Assembly (NCBI GenBank): GCA_963205255.1
Contig: CAUJIK010000052.1
Coordinates: 1 to 64,000, forward strand
Length of the DNA stretch: 64,000 nt
Source of the DNA: Pseudomonadota bacterium
Lineage (GTDB): Bacteria; Pseudomonadota; Gammaproteobacteria; Steroidobacterales; Steroidobacteraceae
Direction of reading: 5' to 3'
This document shows, piece by piece, positions 50,426-59,131 of the stretch. Each line of letters starts with the position of its first letter. The first letter of the stretch is position 1. The notes under the pieces were generated by a model that was not told the DNA's origin, searched no databases, and worked only from the letters and a program-made list of their open reading frames with translations. A program made the position numbers and the translations under genes.

Positions 50426-50644
50426 TCAATGCGACGACTCGCGAACCGTCTCCATCGACACGAACGTCGAGGTGCTGGCCACGTGCGGCAAGCTGGGGAT
50501 TTCCTCGCCCAGCACCATGCGGTACTTGCGAATGTCGGAAGTGCGCAGCTTGAGAAGGTAGTCGAAACTGCTGGCGATCACGTGGCATTCCTCGACCTCG
50601 GGAATCTGCCATACCGCGACACCTGCACAATAGAATATCCACAT
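50426..50644 (-). pseudogene. Lrp/AsnC family regulator, C-terminal fragment only
   Basis: VWQIPEVEECHVIASSFDYLLKLRTSDIRKYRMVLGEEIPSLPHVASTSTFVSMETVRESSH matches the Lrp C-terminal RAM-type domain; HTH missing. Confidence 0.82.
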
Positions 50645-53600
50645 GTACGCCCCTCCTTTTTTCTCCTCTTTTGCCCCTCCCATTCGTCGACAAACCCGAC
50701 TGCGCCAGGCAATCACCGCCGCGTACCGGCGCCTCGAACCGGAGTGCCTGGCGGCGCTGCTGCCCGCGGCGGAACTGACTGATGACATCCGCAACGCAGC
50801 ACGCGACACGGCGCGCAGCCTGATCGTCGCATTGCGCGGCAAGCGCCGTGGCGGCGGCATCGAAGGACTGGTGCAGGAATATGCGCTGTCCAGCCAGGAA
50901 GGCGTCGCGCTGATGTGTCTGGCCGAGGCGCTGCTGCGCATTCCCGACAACGCCACGCGCGACGCACTGATCCGCGACAAGCTGGCCGATGGGGACTGGA
51001 TGAATCACGTGGGCGGCGAACGCTCGCTGTTCGTCAATGCCGCGACATGGGGGCTGGTGGTTGCCGGCAAACTGACCGAGAGCGCCGATGACCGTGGGCT
51101 GGCCGCGGCGCTGACGCGCCTGATCGCGCGCGCTGGCGAGCCTGTCATCCGCCGCGGCGTGGACCTAGCGATGCGCATGATGGGGGAACAGTTCGTCACT
51201 GGTGAAACCATCGATGAGGCGCTGCGGCGCTCACGCGAAATGGAAGCCCGGGGCTTCGCCTACAGCTACGACATGCTTGGCGAGGCGGCGACCACCGCGG
51301 CCGATGCGGCCCGCTATTACTCCGACTACGAAGCCGCGATCCATGCGATCGGCAAGGCTTCGGCGGGGCGCGGCATCTATTCGGGGCCGGGCATTTCGAT
51401 CAAGCTGTCGGCGCTTCATCCGCGCTATTCACGCTCCCAGGCCGAGCGGGTGATGAGCGAGCTGCTGCCGCGCGTGAAGGCGCTTGCCCTGCTCGCCAAG
51501 GGCCATGACATCGGCCTCAACATCGACGCCGAGGAAGCCGACCGGCTGGAGTTGTCGCTCGATCTGCTGGAAAGCCTGGCGCTGGACCGGGAACTCGCGG
51601 GATGGAACGGGCTGGGTTTCGTGGTGCAAGCCTACGGCAAGCGCTGCCCGTTCGTCATCGACTGGATCATCGACCTGGCGCGGCGCGCGCAGCGGCGCAT
51701 CATGGTGCGCCTGGTCAAGGGCGCCTACTGGGATGCGGAGATCAAGCGCGCCCAGGTCGACGGACTCGCAAGCTTCCCCGTGTATACGCGCAAGGTTCAT
51801 ACGGATGTGGCCTATGTCGCCTGTGCAAGGAAGCTGCTCGAGGCGCGCGATGCGGTATTCCCGCAGTTCGCCACCCACAATGCACAGACGCTGGCGACGA
51901 TCTACCGGATGGCGGGAGAGCACTTCACGGTCGGGGACTGGGAATTCCAGTGTCTGCACGGCATGGGTGAACCTCTCTATGAAGAGGTGGTCGGCGGCAG
52001 GAAGCTCAACCGGCCGTGCCGCATCTACGCGCCGGTGGGCACGCATGAGACGCTGCTCGCTTATCTGGTGCGCCGGCTGCTCGAAAATGGCGCCAACTCC
52101 TCTTTCGTCAACCGGATCGCGGATCCGGCTGTGCCGATCGACGAGTTGCTGATCGATCCTGTCGAGCAGGTTCGTTCGATGCTCCCGCCGGGTCGCAAAC
52201 ATGACGCGATCGCACTGCCCGCCGAGATCTATGGAGCGCGGCGAAACTCGTCCGGGATAGACCTGAGCGATGAGAGCGCGCTCGCGGCGCTGGGTGAAGC
52301 GCTGCGGCAAAGCGCCGCGATGTCCTGGGTGGCCGGCACACAGGGAACACCGCGCGCAGTGCTCAATCCGGCTGACCGGCGTGATGCCGTCGGTACCGTG
52401 CACGAGGTCACGGAGGAACAGGCACGCGCCGCGGTAGCGGCGGCGGATACGGCGGAGTGGCCGGACACGCCGGTGGGTGAGCGCGTCGCGATCCTGGAAC
52501 GGGCAGCGGACGCGATGCAGGCGCGCATGCCCATTCTCCTGGGACTGATCGTGCGCGAGGCCGGCAAGTCCGTTCCCAATGCCATCGCCGAGGTGCGCGA
52601 GGCCATCGACTTCCTGCGCTACTACGCGACGCGCGCGCGCGCGCAGATCGGCGCCGGCCAGCAGCCTCTGGGACCGGTGGTGTGCATAAGCCCGTGGAAT
52701 TTTCCGCTCGCCATCTTCACGGGGCAGATTGCGGCGGCACTGGTCGCGGGCAACCCCGTTCTGGCCAAGCCGGCCGAAGAAACGCCGTTGATCGCCGCCG
52801 AGGGCGTGAGGCTGCTGCACGAGGCGGGCGTACCGCGGGACGCGCTGCAACTGCTGCCGGGCGATGGCCGCATCGGCGCGGCGCTGGTCGCGGCGCCCGA
52901 GACCGCGGGCGTGATATTCACCGGATCGACTGAGGTGGCGCGCCTGATTCAGAAGCAGCTGGCCGGACGGCTGTCCGCCCAGGACAAACCCATTCCACTG
53001 ATCGCCGAGACCGGCGGGCAGAACGCCATGATCGTGGACTCCTCGGCACTGGCCGAGCAGGTGGTGGCCGATGTCATTGCCTCGGCCTTCGACAGTGCGG
53101 GACAGCGCTGCTCCGCGCTGCGCATTCTGTGCCTGCAGGAAGACATCGCCGAACGCACGTTGAACATGCTCCGGGGCGCCCTCAAGGAGCTGCGCATCGG
53201 GCGCCCGGATCGGCTCGCCGTCGACATTGGCCCGGTCATCACCGCGGAGGCCAGGCAGACGATCGAGGCGCACATCAGTGCAATGCGTGCGCGGGGCCTG
53301 CGCGTGGAACAGCAGGATCAGCCCGCCGAGGCGGAACACGGCACCTTCGTGGCTCCGACTCTCATCGAGCTGGACAGCATCGCGACGCTCGGGCGCGAGG
53401 TGTTCGGCCCTGTGCTGCACGTGGTGCGCTATCGCCGCGAGCAGCTCGACGAGCTGATCGATGCGATCAACGCCACGGGCTACGGACTCACTTTCGGCCT
53501 GCATACGCGGCTCGACGACACCATCGCCCATGTGAGCGCGCGGGTGAAGGCCGGCAACCTCTATATCAACCGCAACATGATCGGCGCGGTGGTGGGCGTG

Positions 53601-54260
53601 CAGCCCTTCGGGGGGCGCGGATTGTCGGGAACCGGCCCCAAGGCCGGCGGACCGCTGTACCTCACACGGCTGGTGCAGGATCGCGCTCTGGGTGACGCAC
53701 ACACGATGGCCATCGATCCGGCCCTGTCCGATCTTGCCCTGTGGCTGGATGAACACGACGAGGGCGAAATGGCGCGCCTCGCCCGCTCCCTCGGCGCCAC
53801 TTCACCGCTGGGGATTGAACGCGAGCTCCCCGGTCCCGTGGGAGAACGCAATCTTTATTGCCTGCACAGGCGCGGGACGATATTGCTCAGGCCTGCCACG
53901 CGCACCGGGTTGTTGCACCAGCTCGCCGCCGTGCTGGCGACGGGCAATGATTTCGCGGTCGAGGCCGACGCGTCGCTGACGGCTCTGCTGGGTGATCTCC
54001 CCGGCAGCGTCGGCAAGCGGCGGCGTCCGCCGGCCGACGGGATCGCCGGCGCATTGATCGAGGGCCAGGGCGAACAGATCACCGCCGCGCTGCGCGAACT
54101 TGCCGATCGGCCGGGTGCGGCAGTGATCGCGCAGGCGCAAGGCCCGGCGAACATGCTCGCTCCGGGGGCCTGGCGTGCCGAATGGCTGGTGGAGGAAGTC
54201 TCCATCTCGATCAACACCACGGCTGCGGGCGGCAATGCCACCCTCATGACGCTGGTGTGA
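50643..54260 (+). CDS. putA: bifunctional proline dehydrogenase / L-glutamate gamma-semialdehyde dehydrogenase, no N-terminal RHH domain
   Basis: LRQAITAAYRRLEPECL...; PRODH core (YSYDMLGEAATTAADA, LVKGAYWDAEIKRAQVDG) and ALDH core (PWNFPLAIFTGQIAAALVAGN, AETGGQNAMIVDSSAL, DSAGQRCSALR). Confidence 0.96.
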   Translation: MYAPPFFSSFAPPIRRQTRLRQAITAAYRRLEPECLAALLPAAELTDDIRNAARDTARSLIVALRGKRRGGGIEGLVQEYALSSQEGVALMCLAEALLRIPDNATRDALIRDKLADGDWMNHVGGERSLFVNAATWGLVVAGKLTESADDRGLAAALTRLIARAGEPVIRRGVDLAMRMMGEQFVTGETIDEALRRSREMEARGFAYSYDMLGEAATTAADAARYYSDYEAAIHAIGKASAGRGIYSGPGISIKLSALHPRYSRSQAERVMSELLPRVKALALLAKGHDIGLNIDAEEADRLELSLDLLESLALDRELAGWNGLGFVVQAYGKRCPFVIDWIIDLARRAQRRIMVRLVKGAYWDAEIKRAQVDGLASFPVYTRKVHTDVAYVACARKLLEARDAVFPQFATHNAQTLATIYRMAGEHFTVGDWEFQCLHGMGEPLYEEVVGGRKLNRPCRIYAPVGTHETLLAYLVRRLLENGANSSFVNRIADPAVPIDELLIDPVEQVRSMLPPGRKHDAIALPAEIYGARRNSSGIDLSDESALAALGEALRQSAAMSWVAGTQGTPRAVLNPADRRDAVGTVHEVTEEQARAAVAAADTAEWPDTPVGERVAILERAADAMQARMPILLGLIVREAGKSVPNAIAEVREAIDFLRYYATRARAQIGAGQQPLGPVVCISPWNFPLAIFTGQIAAALVAGNPVLAKPAEETPLIAAEGVRLLHEAGVPRDALQLLPGDGRIGAALVAAPETAGVIFTGSTEVARLIQKQLAGRLSAQDKPIPLIAETGGQNAMIVDSSALAEQVVADVIASAFDSAGQRCSALRILCLQEDIAERTLNMLRGALKELRIGRPDRLAVDIGPVITAEARQTIEAHISAMRARGLRVEQQDQPAEAEHGTFVAPTLIELDSIATLGREVFGPVLHVVRYRREQLDELIDAINATGYGLTFGLHTRLDDTIAHVSARVKAGNLYINRNMIGAVVGVQPFGGRGLSGTGPKAGGPLYLTRLVQDRALGDAHTMAIDPALSDLALWLDEHDEGEMARLARSLGATSPLGIERELPGPVGERNLYCLHRRGTILLRPATRTGLLHQLAAVLATGNDFAVEADASLTALLGDLPGSVGKRRRPPADGIAGALIEGQGEQITAALRELADRPGAAVIAQAQGPANMLAPGAWRAEWLVEEVSISINTTAAGGNATLMTLV

Positions 54261-54268
54261 ACCGCGAT

Positions 54269-54281
54269 ATTACCCTATAAC
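54269..54281. promoter_or_regulatory. possible Zur box upstream of zur
   Basis: ATTACCCTATAAC; reverse complement GTTATAGGGTAAT matches GTTATAATATAAC at 9/13. Confidence 0.35.
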
Positions 54282-54292
54282 ATGATGCCGCC

Positions 54293-54772
54293 ATGACCAA
54301 GAAATACGCCGAATCCCAGGGCAAGCATGACCACAGCCGCTGTGTCAGCCGGGCTCTGGCGACTGCCGAGAGAATCTGCAACGAACGCCATCTGCGGCTG
54401 ACTCCGCTGCGGCGGCGGGTGCTGGAACTGGTGTGGAACCGGCATGCGCCCATCGGCGCCTACGACATCCTGGGCGCCATGAAGGAAGGCGAAGGAGCGC
54501 TCGAACCGCCGACCGTGTACCGCGCGCTGAAGTTCCTGCAGGATGCGGGGCTGGTCCATCGCATCGACAGCCTCAATGCCTTCATCGGCTGCGAAGCGCC
54601 AGACGACAATCACGCCGCCCAGTTGCTGGTGTGCCGCAAATGCAGTCGCGTGATCGAGCTCGACGACCCGAGCATCAGCAAAATGCTGGTGCAGAAGGCC
54701 AGGACGCTGGGTTTCATGACGGATGCACAGGACATCGAGATCAAGGGTCTGTGCGCCACCTGTCGCGATTGA
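54293..54772 (+). CDS. zur: Fur family zinc uptake regulator
   Basis: NERHLRLTPLRRRVLELVWNRHAPIGAYDIL...PPTVYRALKFLQDAGLVHRIDSLNAFIGCEAPDDNHAAQLLVCRKCSRVIELDD...GLCATCRD. Confidence 0.93.
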   Translation: MTKKYAESQGKHDHSRCVSRALATAERICNERHLRLTPLRRRVLELVWNRHAPIGAYDILGAMKEGEGALEPPTVYRALKFLQDAGLVHRIDSLNAFIGCEAPDDNHAAQLLVCRKCSRVIELDDPSISKMLVQKARTLGFMTDAQDIEIKGLCATCRD

Positions 54773-54782
54773 CGACGCGCTT

Positions 54783-55115
54783 TCAGGCCGGCTCCGCGAC
54801 GATGATGTAGTCGTGTCCGTGGCGTAGCCCGCCCTCCCCGGCCATCAGCGCCAGTGCCTGGGCGCGCAGATCGGCGATGTGCGCCTGCAGGGACACCACC
54901 AGATTCCGGTCCCGATGCTGCTGGATGCTTGCGGACGAAACCGCGCTCCGGCGGCTTCGCGGGTCTTGTGCTCCATCCGCGCTGACCCGGTGACCGCCGT
55001 CCAGCGCTCGCTCGGCAGGGACAGCAACCAGCAATCGAAGCGGGGCCGGTGCCGGCATCGAGCACCGAGCCCCATGCCCGGTCGCCATGGAGCCCGGTGA
55101 TGCGCTCATACAGGC
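54783..55115 (-). pseudogene. class I SAM-dependent methyltransferase, internally deleted and frameshifted remnant
   Basis: LYERITGLHGDRAWGSVLDAGTG (frame 1), WLLSLPSERWTAVTGSARMEHKTREA (frame 2), VSLQAHIADLRAQALALMAGEGGLRHGHDYIIVAEPA* (frame 3) read as successive pieces of one methyltransferase. Confidence 0.72.
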
Positions 55116-57206
55116 TTAGAACGACAACCTCACGCCCAGATCCAGGCTGCGTCCGGGCAGCGGCACGACATTGGCGAGGAACGAGGAATGGTTCCACACC
55201 TGCTCGTCGAGCAGATTGCTGCCCCGAACGTAGAGGGTGTAGCGCTCGCCCGCCGAATAGCTCACTGTGAGATTGAGCATGTCGTAGCCGGGTGTTCTGA
55301 GCTCGTGATCGGCAATGTCCGACTGCGTGTTCACATGGAAGTACTCGAGTTGCGCGCCGGCATTGCCAAGGCTTGTTTGCAGCCGCGTGCCATAGCGCGC
55401 CGCGGGAATGCGCGGCAGGTTGCCGCCGCCATCCAGTGACGCCCGCACCGTATCGCCGAACACGGTTGCCGCGACCCGATCCGTCACCTGCCAGGTGATC
55501 TCGCCCTCCAGGCCGCGGAAGCTGGCGTCATGCTGGGTGTATTTGATCAGGCGGAAGTCTTCGTACTGGTCCAGGGTGCGCGCATAGATGTAGTTGTCCG
55601 ACTTGTTGTAGTAGCCGCCCACATCGAAGGTGACGGACCCTGCGCTGCGGCGCAGGGAAATGCCGATATTGTTGGAGCTCTCCTTGCGCAGCGGCGCATT
55701 GTTCTCCGCGCCGCCGCAGGTGAGCGGATGAGGAACCAGGCCGCATTCGTAGGTATTGCTCGCGAGGTGAACGCCGCGCGCATACAGCTCCTGCGCATGG
55801 GGAAGACGCTGCGATCGGGTCATCGACAACGTCAGATGGTAGTCGGGCGCGAATTCCCAGATGGCGGCACCCGAGAATGAGGTCGCCGAGCCACTGTATG
55901 CCGGGCGGTTGCGCGAGTCGTTCTGCGGCCGGTGCTTCTGCCAGTCCTGCCGAGCGCCCACTTCGAAATGCCAGGCGTCTTCGAGCTGGAAATGCTCCAC
56001 CACGAACAGGCCCAAACCGCGGCTGCGGGTGACCGGAATGAATGCTTCCTCTCCCAGCGCACTGAACTTCGTATCCGAATACTGCAGGCCAGCCACTCCG
56101 CGCCATCCGCCCAGCGGCGTGTGCTGGACCTCGATGCGGCCCTCCACACCCTTGTTGAGGAAGGTGGTCGAAATCTCGTCCTCCTCCAGCTCATCGTGGC
56201 GATAGTCGGTATGGCTGGCGCGCAGCCGGATCTTCTCGATGCCGGCAAGAGGATTGCGCAGCTCACCGCGCAGATCCACACGCTTGCTGACCAGATCGAC
56301 TACCGGGAATTCTTCATGTGCGTGCTCATGATCGTGGTCGTGCTCTTCCTCTGCTTCATGCTCGCCGCAGTGGATTTCACTGCCGTGCGGGTGGCAGCCC
56401 TCGTACTCATGACTGTGGTCAGGAAGGCCGTAATCATCGTTGCGGTATGAGTAGGCAAGGCCAAGGAAGCCGTTGTCGGAAACCCAGGAAAGTCCGGCGC
56501 CCAGATTGGCGGACCTGGCGCGCGACCCATCCACGCGTGGCTCGTCCCAGTCCGGAACACGGTAGTCGCCCGCGTCGCGGTATGCGCCTTCAAGGTGCAG
56601 GGCCAGGCGTTCGCCGGCGCGGCCGGTCAGCTCCAGCGCCACCGCCCTTTCATCCGAGACGGTCGCGGCGCGGGCGGCCAGCGTTCCCGACAGGGATTTC
56701 TCCGGCAGCGACTCGGGAATCTTCCGGTCCAGCACGTTCACCACGCCGCCTATGGCGCCGCTGCCATAAAGAAGTGTGGCTGGTCCACGCAGCACCTCGA
56801 TCCGGTCGATCAGCATCGGCTCCACCGTGACCGCATGGTCAGGAGAGATATCCGAGGCATCCAGCAGCGAAGCGCTGTCCGAAAGCACTTTCACACGCGG
56901 CGCACCCTGCCCGCGAATGACCGGCCGCGAGGAACCGCCGCCGAAGGTGTCCGAATGCACGCCGGGAATGCCATTGAGCGTGTCTCCCAGCGTGGCGCGG
57001 CTGCTCTGCAGCAGCTCATCCGCGCTGAGCAGGCTGAAGGGAGCCGCGATGTGATCCGGATCTTCGTTGAGCGCCATGGCCGAGATGACCACCGTTTGCA
57101 GCTGTTGCTGCGCTGGAGCCTCTTGCGCATGAACGCCAGACACCATACCCAGAGCAGGAAGCCCCAGAACCGCGCGAATGACCCAATTGACGTGCTGCGA
57201 ACTCAC
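55116..57206 (-). CDS. znuD: TonB-dependent zinc receptor, ZnuD-like, with His-rich loop
   Basis: TBDR plug/barrel; loop HSHEYEGCHPHGSEIHCGEHEAEEEHDHDHEHAHEEF; terminal LGVRLSF. A GTG start at 57206 has upstream GAGGAG; the ORF track extends to 57230. Confidence 0.88.
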   Translation of the reverse strand: MSSQHVNWVIRAVLGLPALGMVSGVHAQEAPAQQQLQTVVISAMALNEDPDHIAAPFSLLSADELLQSSRATLGDTLNGIPGVHSDTFGGGSSRPVIRGQGAPRVKVLSDSASLLDASDISPDHAVTVEPMLIDRIEVLRGPATLLYGSGAIGGVVNVLDRKIPESLPEKSLSGTLAARAATVSDERAVALELTGRAGERLALHLEGAYRDAGDYRVPDWDEPRVDGSRARSANLGAGLSWVSDNGFLGLAYSYRNDDYGLPDHSHEYEGCHPHGSEIHCGEHEAEEEHDHDHEHAHEEFPVVDLVSKRVDLRGELRNPLAGIEKIRLRASHTDYRHDELEEDEISTTFLNKGVEGRIEVQHTPLGGWRGVAGLQYSDTKFSALGEEAFIPVTRSRGLGLFVVEHFQLEDAWHFEVGARQDWQKHRPQNDSRNRPAYSGSATSFSGAAIWEFAPDYHLTLSMTRSQRLPHAQELYARGVHLASNTYECGLVPHPLTCGGAENNAPLRKESSNNIGISLRRSAGSVTFDVGGYYNKSDNYIYARTLDQYEDFRLIKYTQHDASFRGLEGEITWQVTDRVAATVFGDTVRASLDGGGNLPRIPAARYGTRLQTSLGNAGAQLEYFHVNTQSDIADHELRTPGYDMLNLTVSYSAGERYTLYVRGSNLLDEQVWNHSSFLANVVPLPGRSLDLGVRLSF

Positions 57207-57232
57207 AAGTGACTCCTCACCAATGATCACTT

Positions 57233-57247
57233 TGTTATTTTATAACA
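57233..57247. promoter_or_regulatory. Zur-box-like palindrome upstream of znuD-like gene
   Basis: TGTTAT-TTT-ATAACA perfect inverted repeat. Confidence 0.6.
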
Positions 57248-57261
57248 TTATAACGTAAATA

Positions 57262-57274
57262 GTTACAATATAAC
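57262..57274. promoter_or_regulatory. second Zur-box-like site upstream of znuD-like gene
   Basis: GTTACAATATAAC, 12/13 match to GTTATAATATAAC. Confidence 0.6.
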
Positions 57275-57531
57275 TTTTAGACCATTGATCAGGTAGCGCC
57301 GATGAATGTGAGCCTGGCGCAGCCGGCAATACGCCACGCAGCATCACGCGCAGAAGGCGTACTGCAGAAGCGTGGACAAGTGTTTGATTCTGGTGGAAGG
57401 GAGGGGACGCGAACGCCACCCTGACCTGCTGATCTGAGAAGTATCAGGAAATCAGGGGCTACAACACGCCGGGTCGTGCCACCCAGGAAGGTGCGATTGC
57501 AGCCCCGATACCCGTCGGGTACGCAGAAATC

Positions 57532-58905
57532 CTAATGCGCGTTATTGAGAAAATCGTCGCGAAGGAAAAAGCCCTTGTAGCCATTGCGCCAGCCGTTGTA
57601 CTCGCCCCAGGCATCACCATTGATATCACCGGGATTGCGATCGAGTCCGTGCGTGTAGATCGGCCTGTCGCGATAGGTCCACACGTGCAAAGCGCCGGGA
57701 GCGCCCCGCTCCGCCTTCTTGCCGGTCTTGGGATCAATGTACATGGTTCCCCAGATCAGACTGTCGGTCTTCGCATCTGCCGGCGCGATTACATAGGGGA
57801 ACATGACAGCGCAACGGTCCGGATCCCCCTTGCCGCAAACAGCCAGGCGATATGCCTGGGTTGATGTGGGATGGTCACAACTGAGATTGTCGAGCGCATC
57901 ATCTATGCAGCGATGGATATAGAGAGACTTGCCGTTCTTGTCGGCAAGGATCTGGCCCAGTCGCGTCTCCTGCAACGTGAACTCCGCAGGCGCGGAAGGA
58001 TTTTTCTGGGTGTAAACGTTATGCCAGCCGGCAGCGTCCCCACCTTCGAGGCTCCGGAAACGACCATCACTTATGCGCGTATATACGGGCCGCCCGCGAA
58101 ACGCCCATTGCTTCACGCCCGGCAGGCGCTCGATCACACTCCAGCCTCCGATCGACTGCGCAAGCTGCCCGGCTGGAACAGGGCGCCACTGCTCCAGACA
58201 TTCGCCCTTGCATCGGGACGTATTGGGAGCATCGCCATCCCACACATAGATGGAGAAACCGGAACGATGAAGAACCAGGCGTCCACTGGCCACGGTTCTT
58301 ACTTCAAACTCCGGGGGGACTTGCGGCCTCGGCCTGATTGGCTCCCGATGCGCACCGCCATCCCCTGACACCCGGCCGGCGTGAGCGCCATTGACGTGCC
58401 CAGGCCTGGTGTCGAGTGCCGACCGATAAACGGGATAACCATCGAATGTCCACTGTTTGCTGCCGTCCGCACGCTCAACCAGACCCCATTCACCGACTGG
58501 CTCGGCGCCTGCGGCAGCGAGCACGGGAGGCCACATCTGCGTACATGTGGGGCGAGTATCCAGATCCGGCAGCAGCAGCCCGCCGGGGAAAGGACTCATC
58601 AGGCCGGTATTCACGGTCTGCTTCACATTGCTGCAGACAGGCGCGGCATTCTTGCGCTCGCCCGCAGGGCCGTTACGCAACGTGGCCAACGGCCAGCGGT
58701 ACAGCGTCATTCCGCTCTCATCGACATAGACTGGCCCGTCCACGTCAGTGTGCTGCACCCCGAACCCCGGTGGCAGCGGATCAAGGATGTAAGCTTCAAG
58801 ATCCTCGACGGGCGGACGATATTTCTCGGCCTGACCAAACGCAGGGACGGAAAACACGGCGAAACCAACCAGAGCAGCTCGCAAAGCCATGGGCACATGA
58901 AACAT
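57532..58905 (-). CDS. secreted multi-repeat protein (PF03640-like secreted repeat)
   Basis: Signal peptide MFHVPMALRAALVGFAVFSVPAFG; repeats GMTLYRWPLA / GFSIYVWDGDAPNTSRCKGECLEQWRPVPA...GWSVIERLPGVKQWAFRGRPVYT / GKSLYIHRC. Confidence 0.75.
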   Translation of the reverse strand: MFHVPMALRAALVGFAVFSVPAFGQAEKYRPPVEDLEAYILDPLPPGFGVQHTDVDGPVYVDESGMTLYRWPLATLRNGPAGERKNAAPVCSNVKQTVNTGLMSPFPGGLLLPDLDTRPTCTQMWPPVLAAAGAEPVGEWGLVERADGSKQWTFDGYPVYRSALDTRPGHVNGAHAGRVSGDGGAHREPIRPRPQVPPEFEVRTVASGRLVLHRSGFSIYVWDGDAPNTSRCKGECLEQWRPVPAGQLAQSIGGWSVIERLPGVKQWAFRGRPVYTRISDGRFRSLEGGDAAGWHNVYTQKNPSAPAEFTLQETRLGQILADKNGKSLYIHRCIDDALDNLSCDHPTSTQAYRLAVCGKGDPDRCAVMFPYVIAPADAKTDSLIWGTMYIDPKTGKKAERGAPGALHVWTYRDRPIYTHGLDRNPGDINGDAWGEYNGWRNGYKGFFLRDDFLNNAH

Positions 58906-59021
58906 CGCAACTCCCAATCTACGGCCAAATCTGGCCACGAACTTCACGGGCAGAGGCGCAAGAATACGCTGTGGTCGAAACACCTGGCTACAAGTCCGGT
59001 ACTCTTCGCGCTGCATTGCGG

Positions 59022-59038
59022 GTTTAGCAGAACTAAAC
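59022..59038. promoter_or_regulatory. inverted repeat in divergent intergenic region
   Basis: GTTTAG-CAGAA-CTAAAC perfect 6-bp arms. Confidence 0.4.
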
Positions 59039-59079
59039 AAGACGTCAACAACCGCCCGGCGACGATGAGATCCGAACAA

Positions 59080-59092
59080 CCTAGAATCTAGG
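59080..59092. promoter_or_regulatory. inverted repeat upstream of uncharacterised secreted protein
   Basis: CCTAG-AAT-CTAGG perfect 5-bp arms. Confidence 0.35.
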
Positions 59093-59131
59093 GTGGTCGT
59101 AGGCGTGACCGGCGCTACGAGGAGGCACCGC

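Noticed and set aside
51429-53756. 775-aa minus-strand ORF
   Set aside because: Antisense to putA; GC-driven absence of stops.
57509-57521. TACCCG-T-CGGGTA inverted repeat downstream of the PF03640-like gene
   Set aside because: One-nucleotide loop cannot fold as a hairpin; could be a binding site but no further support.
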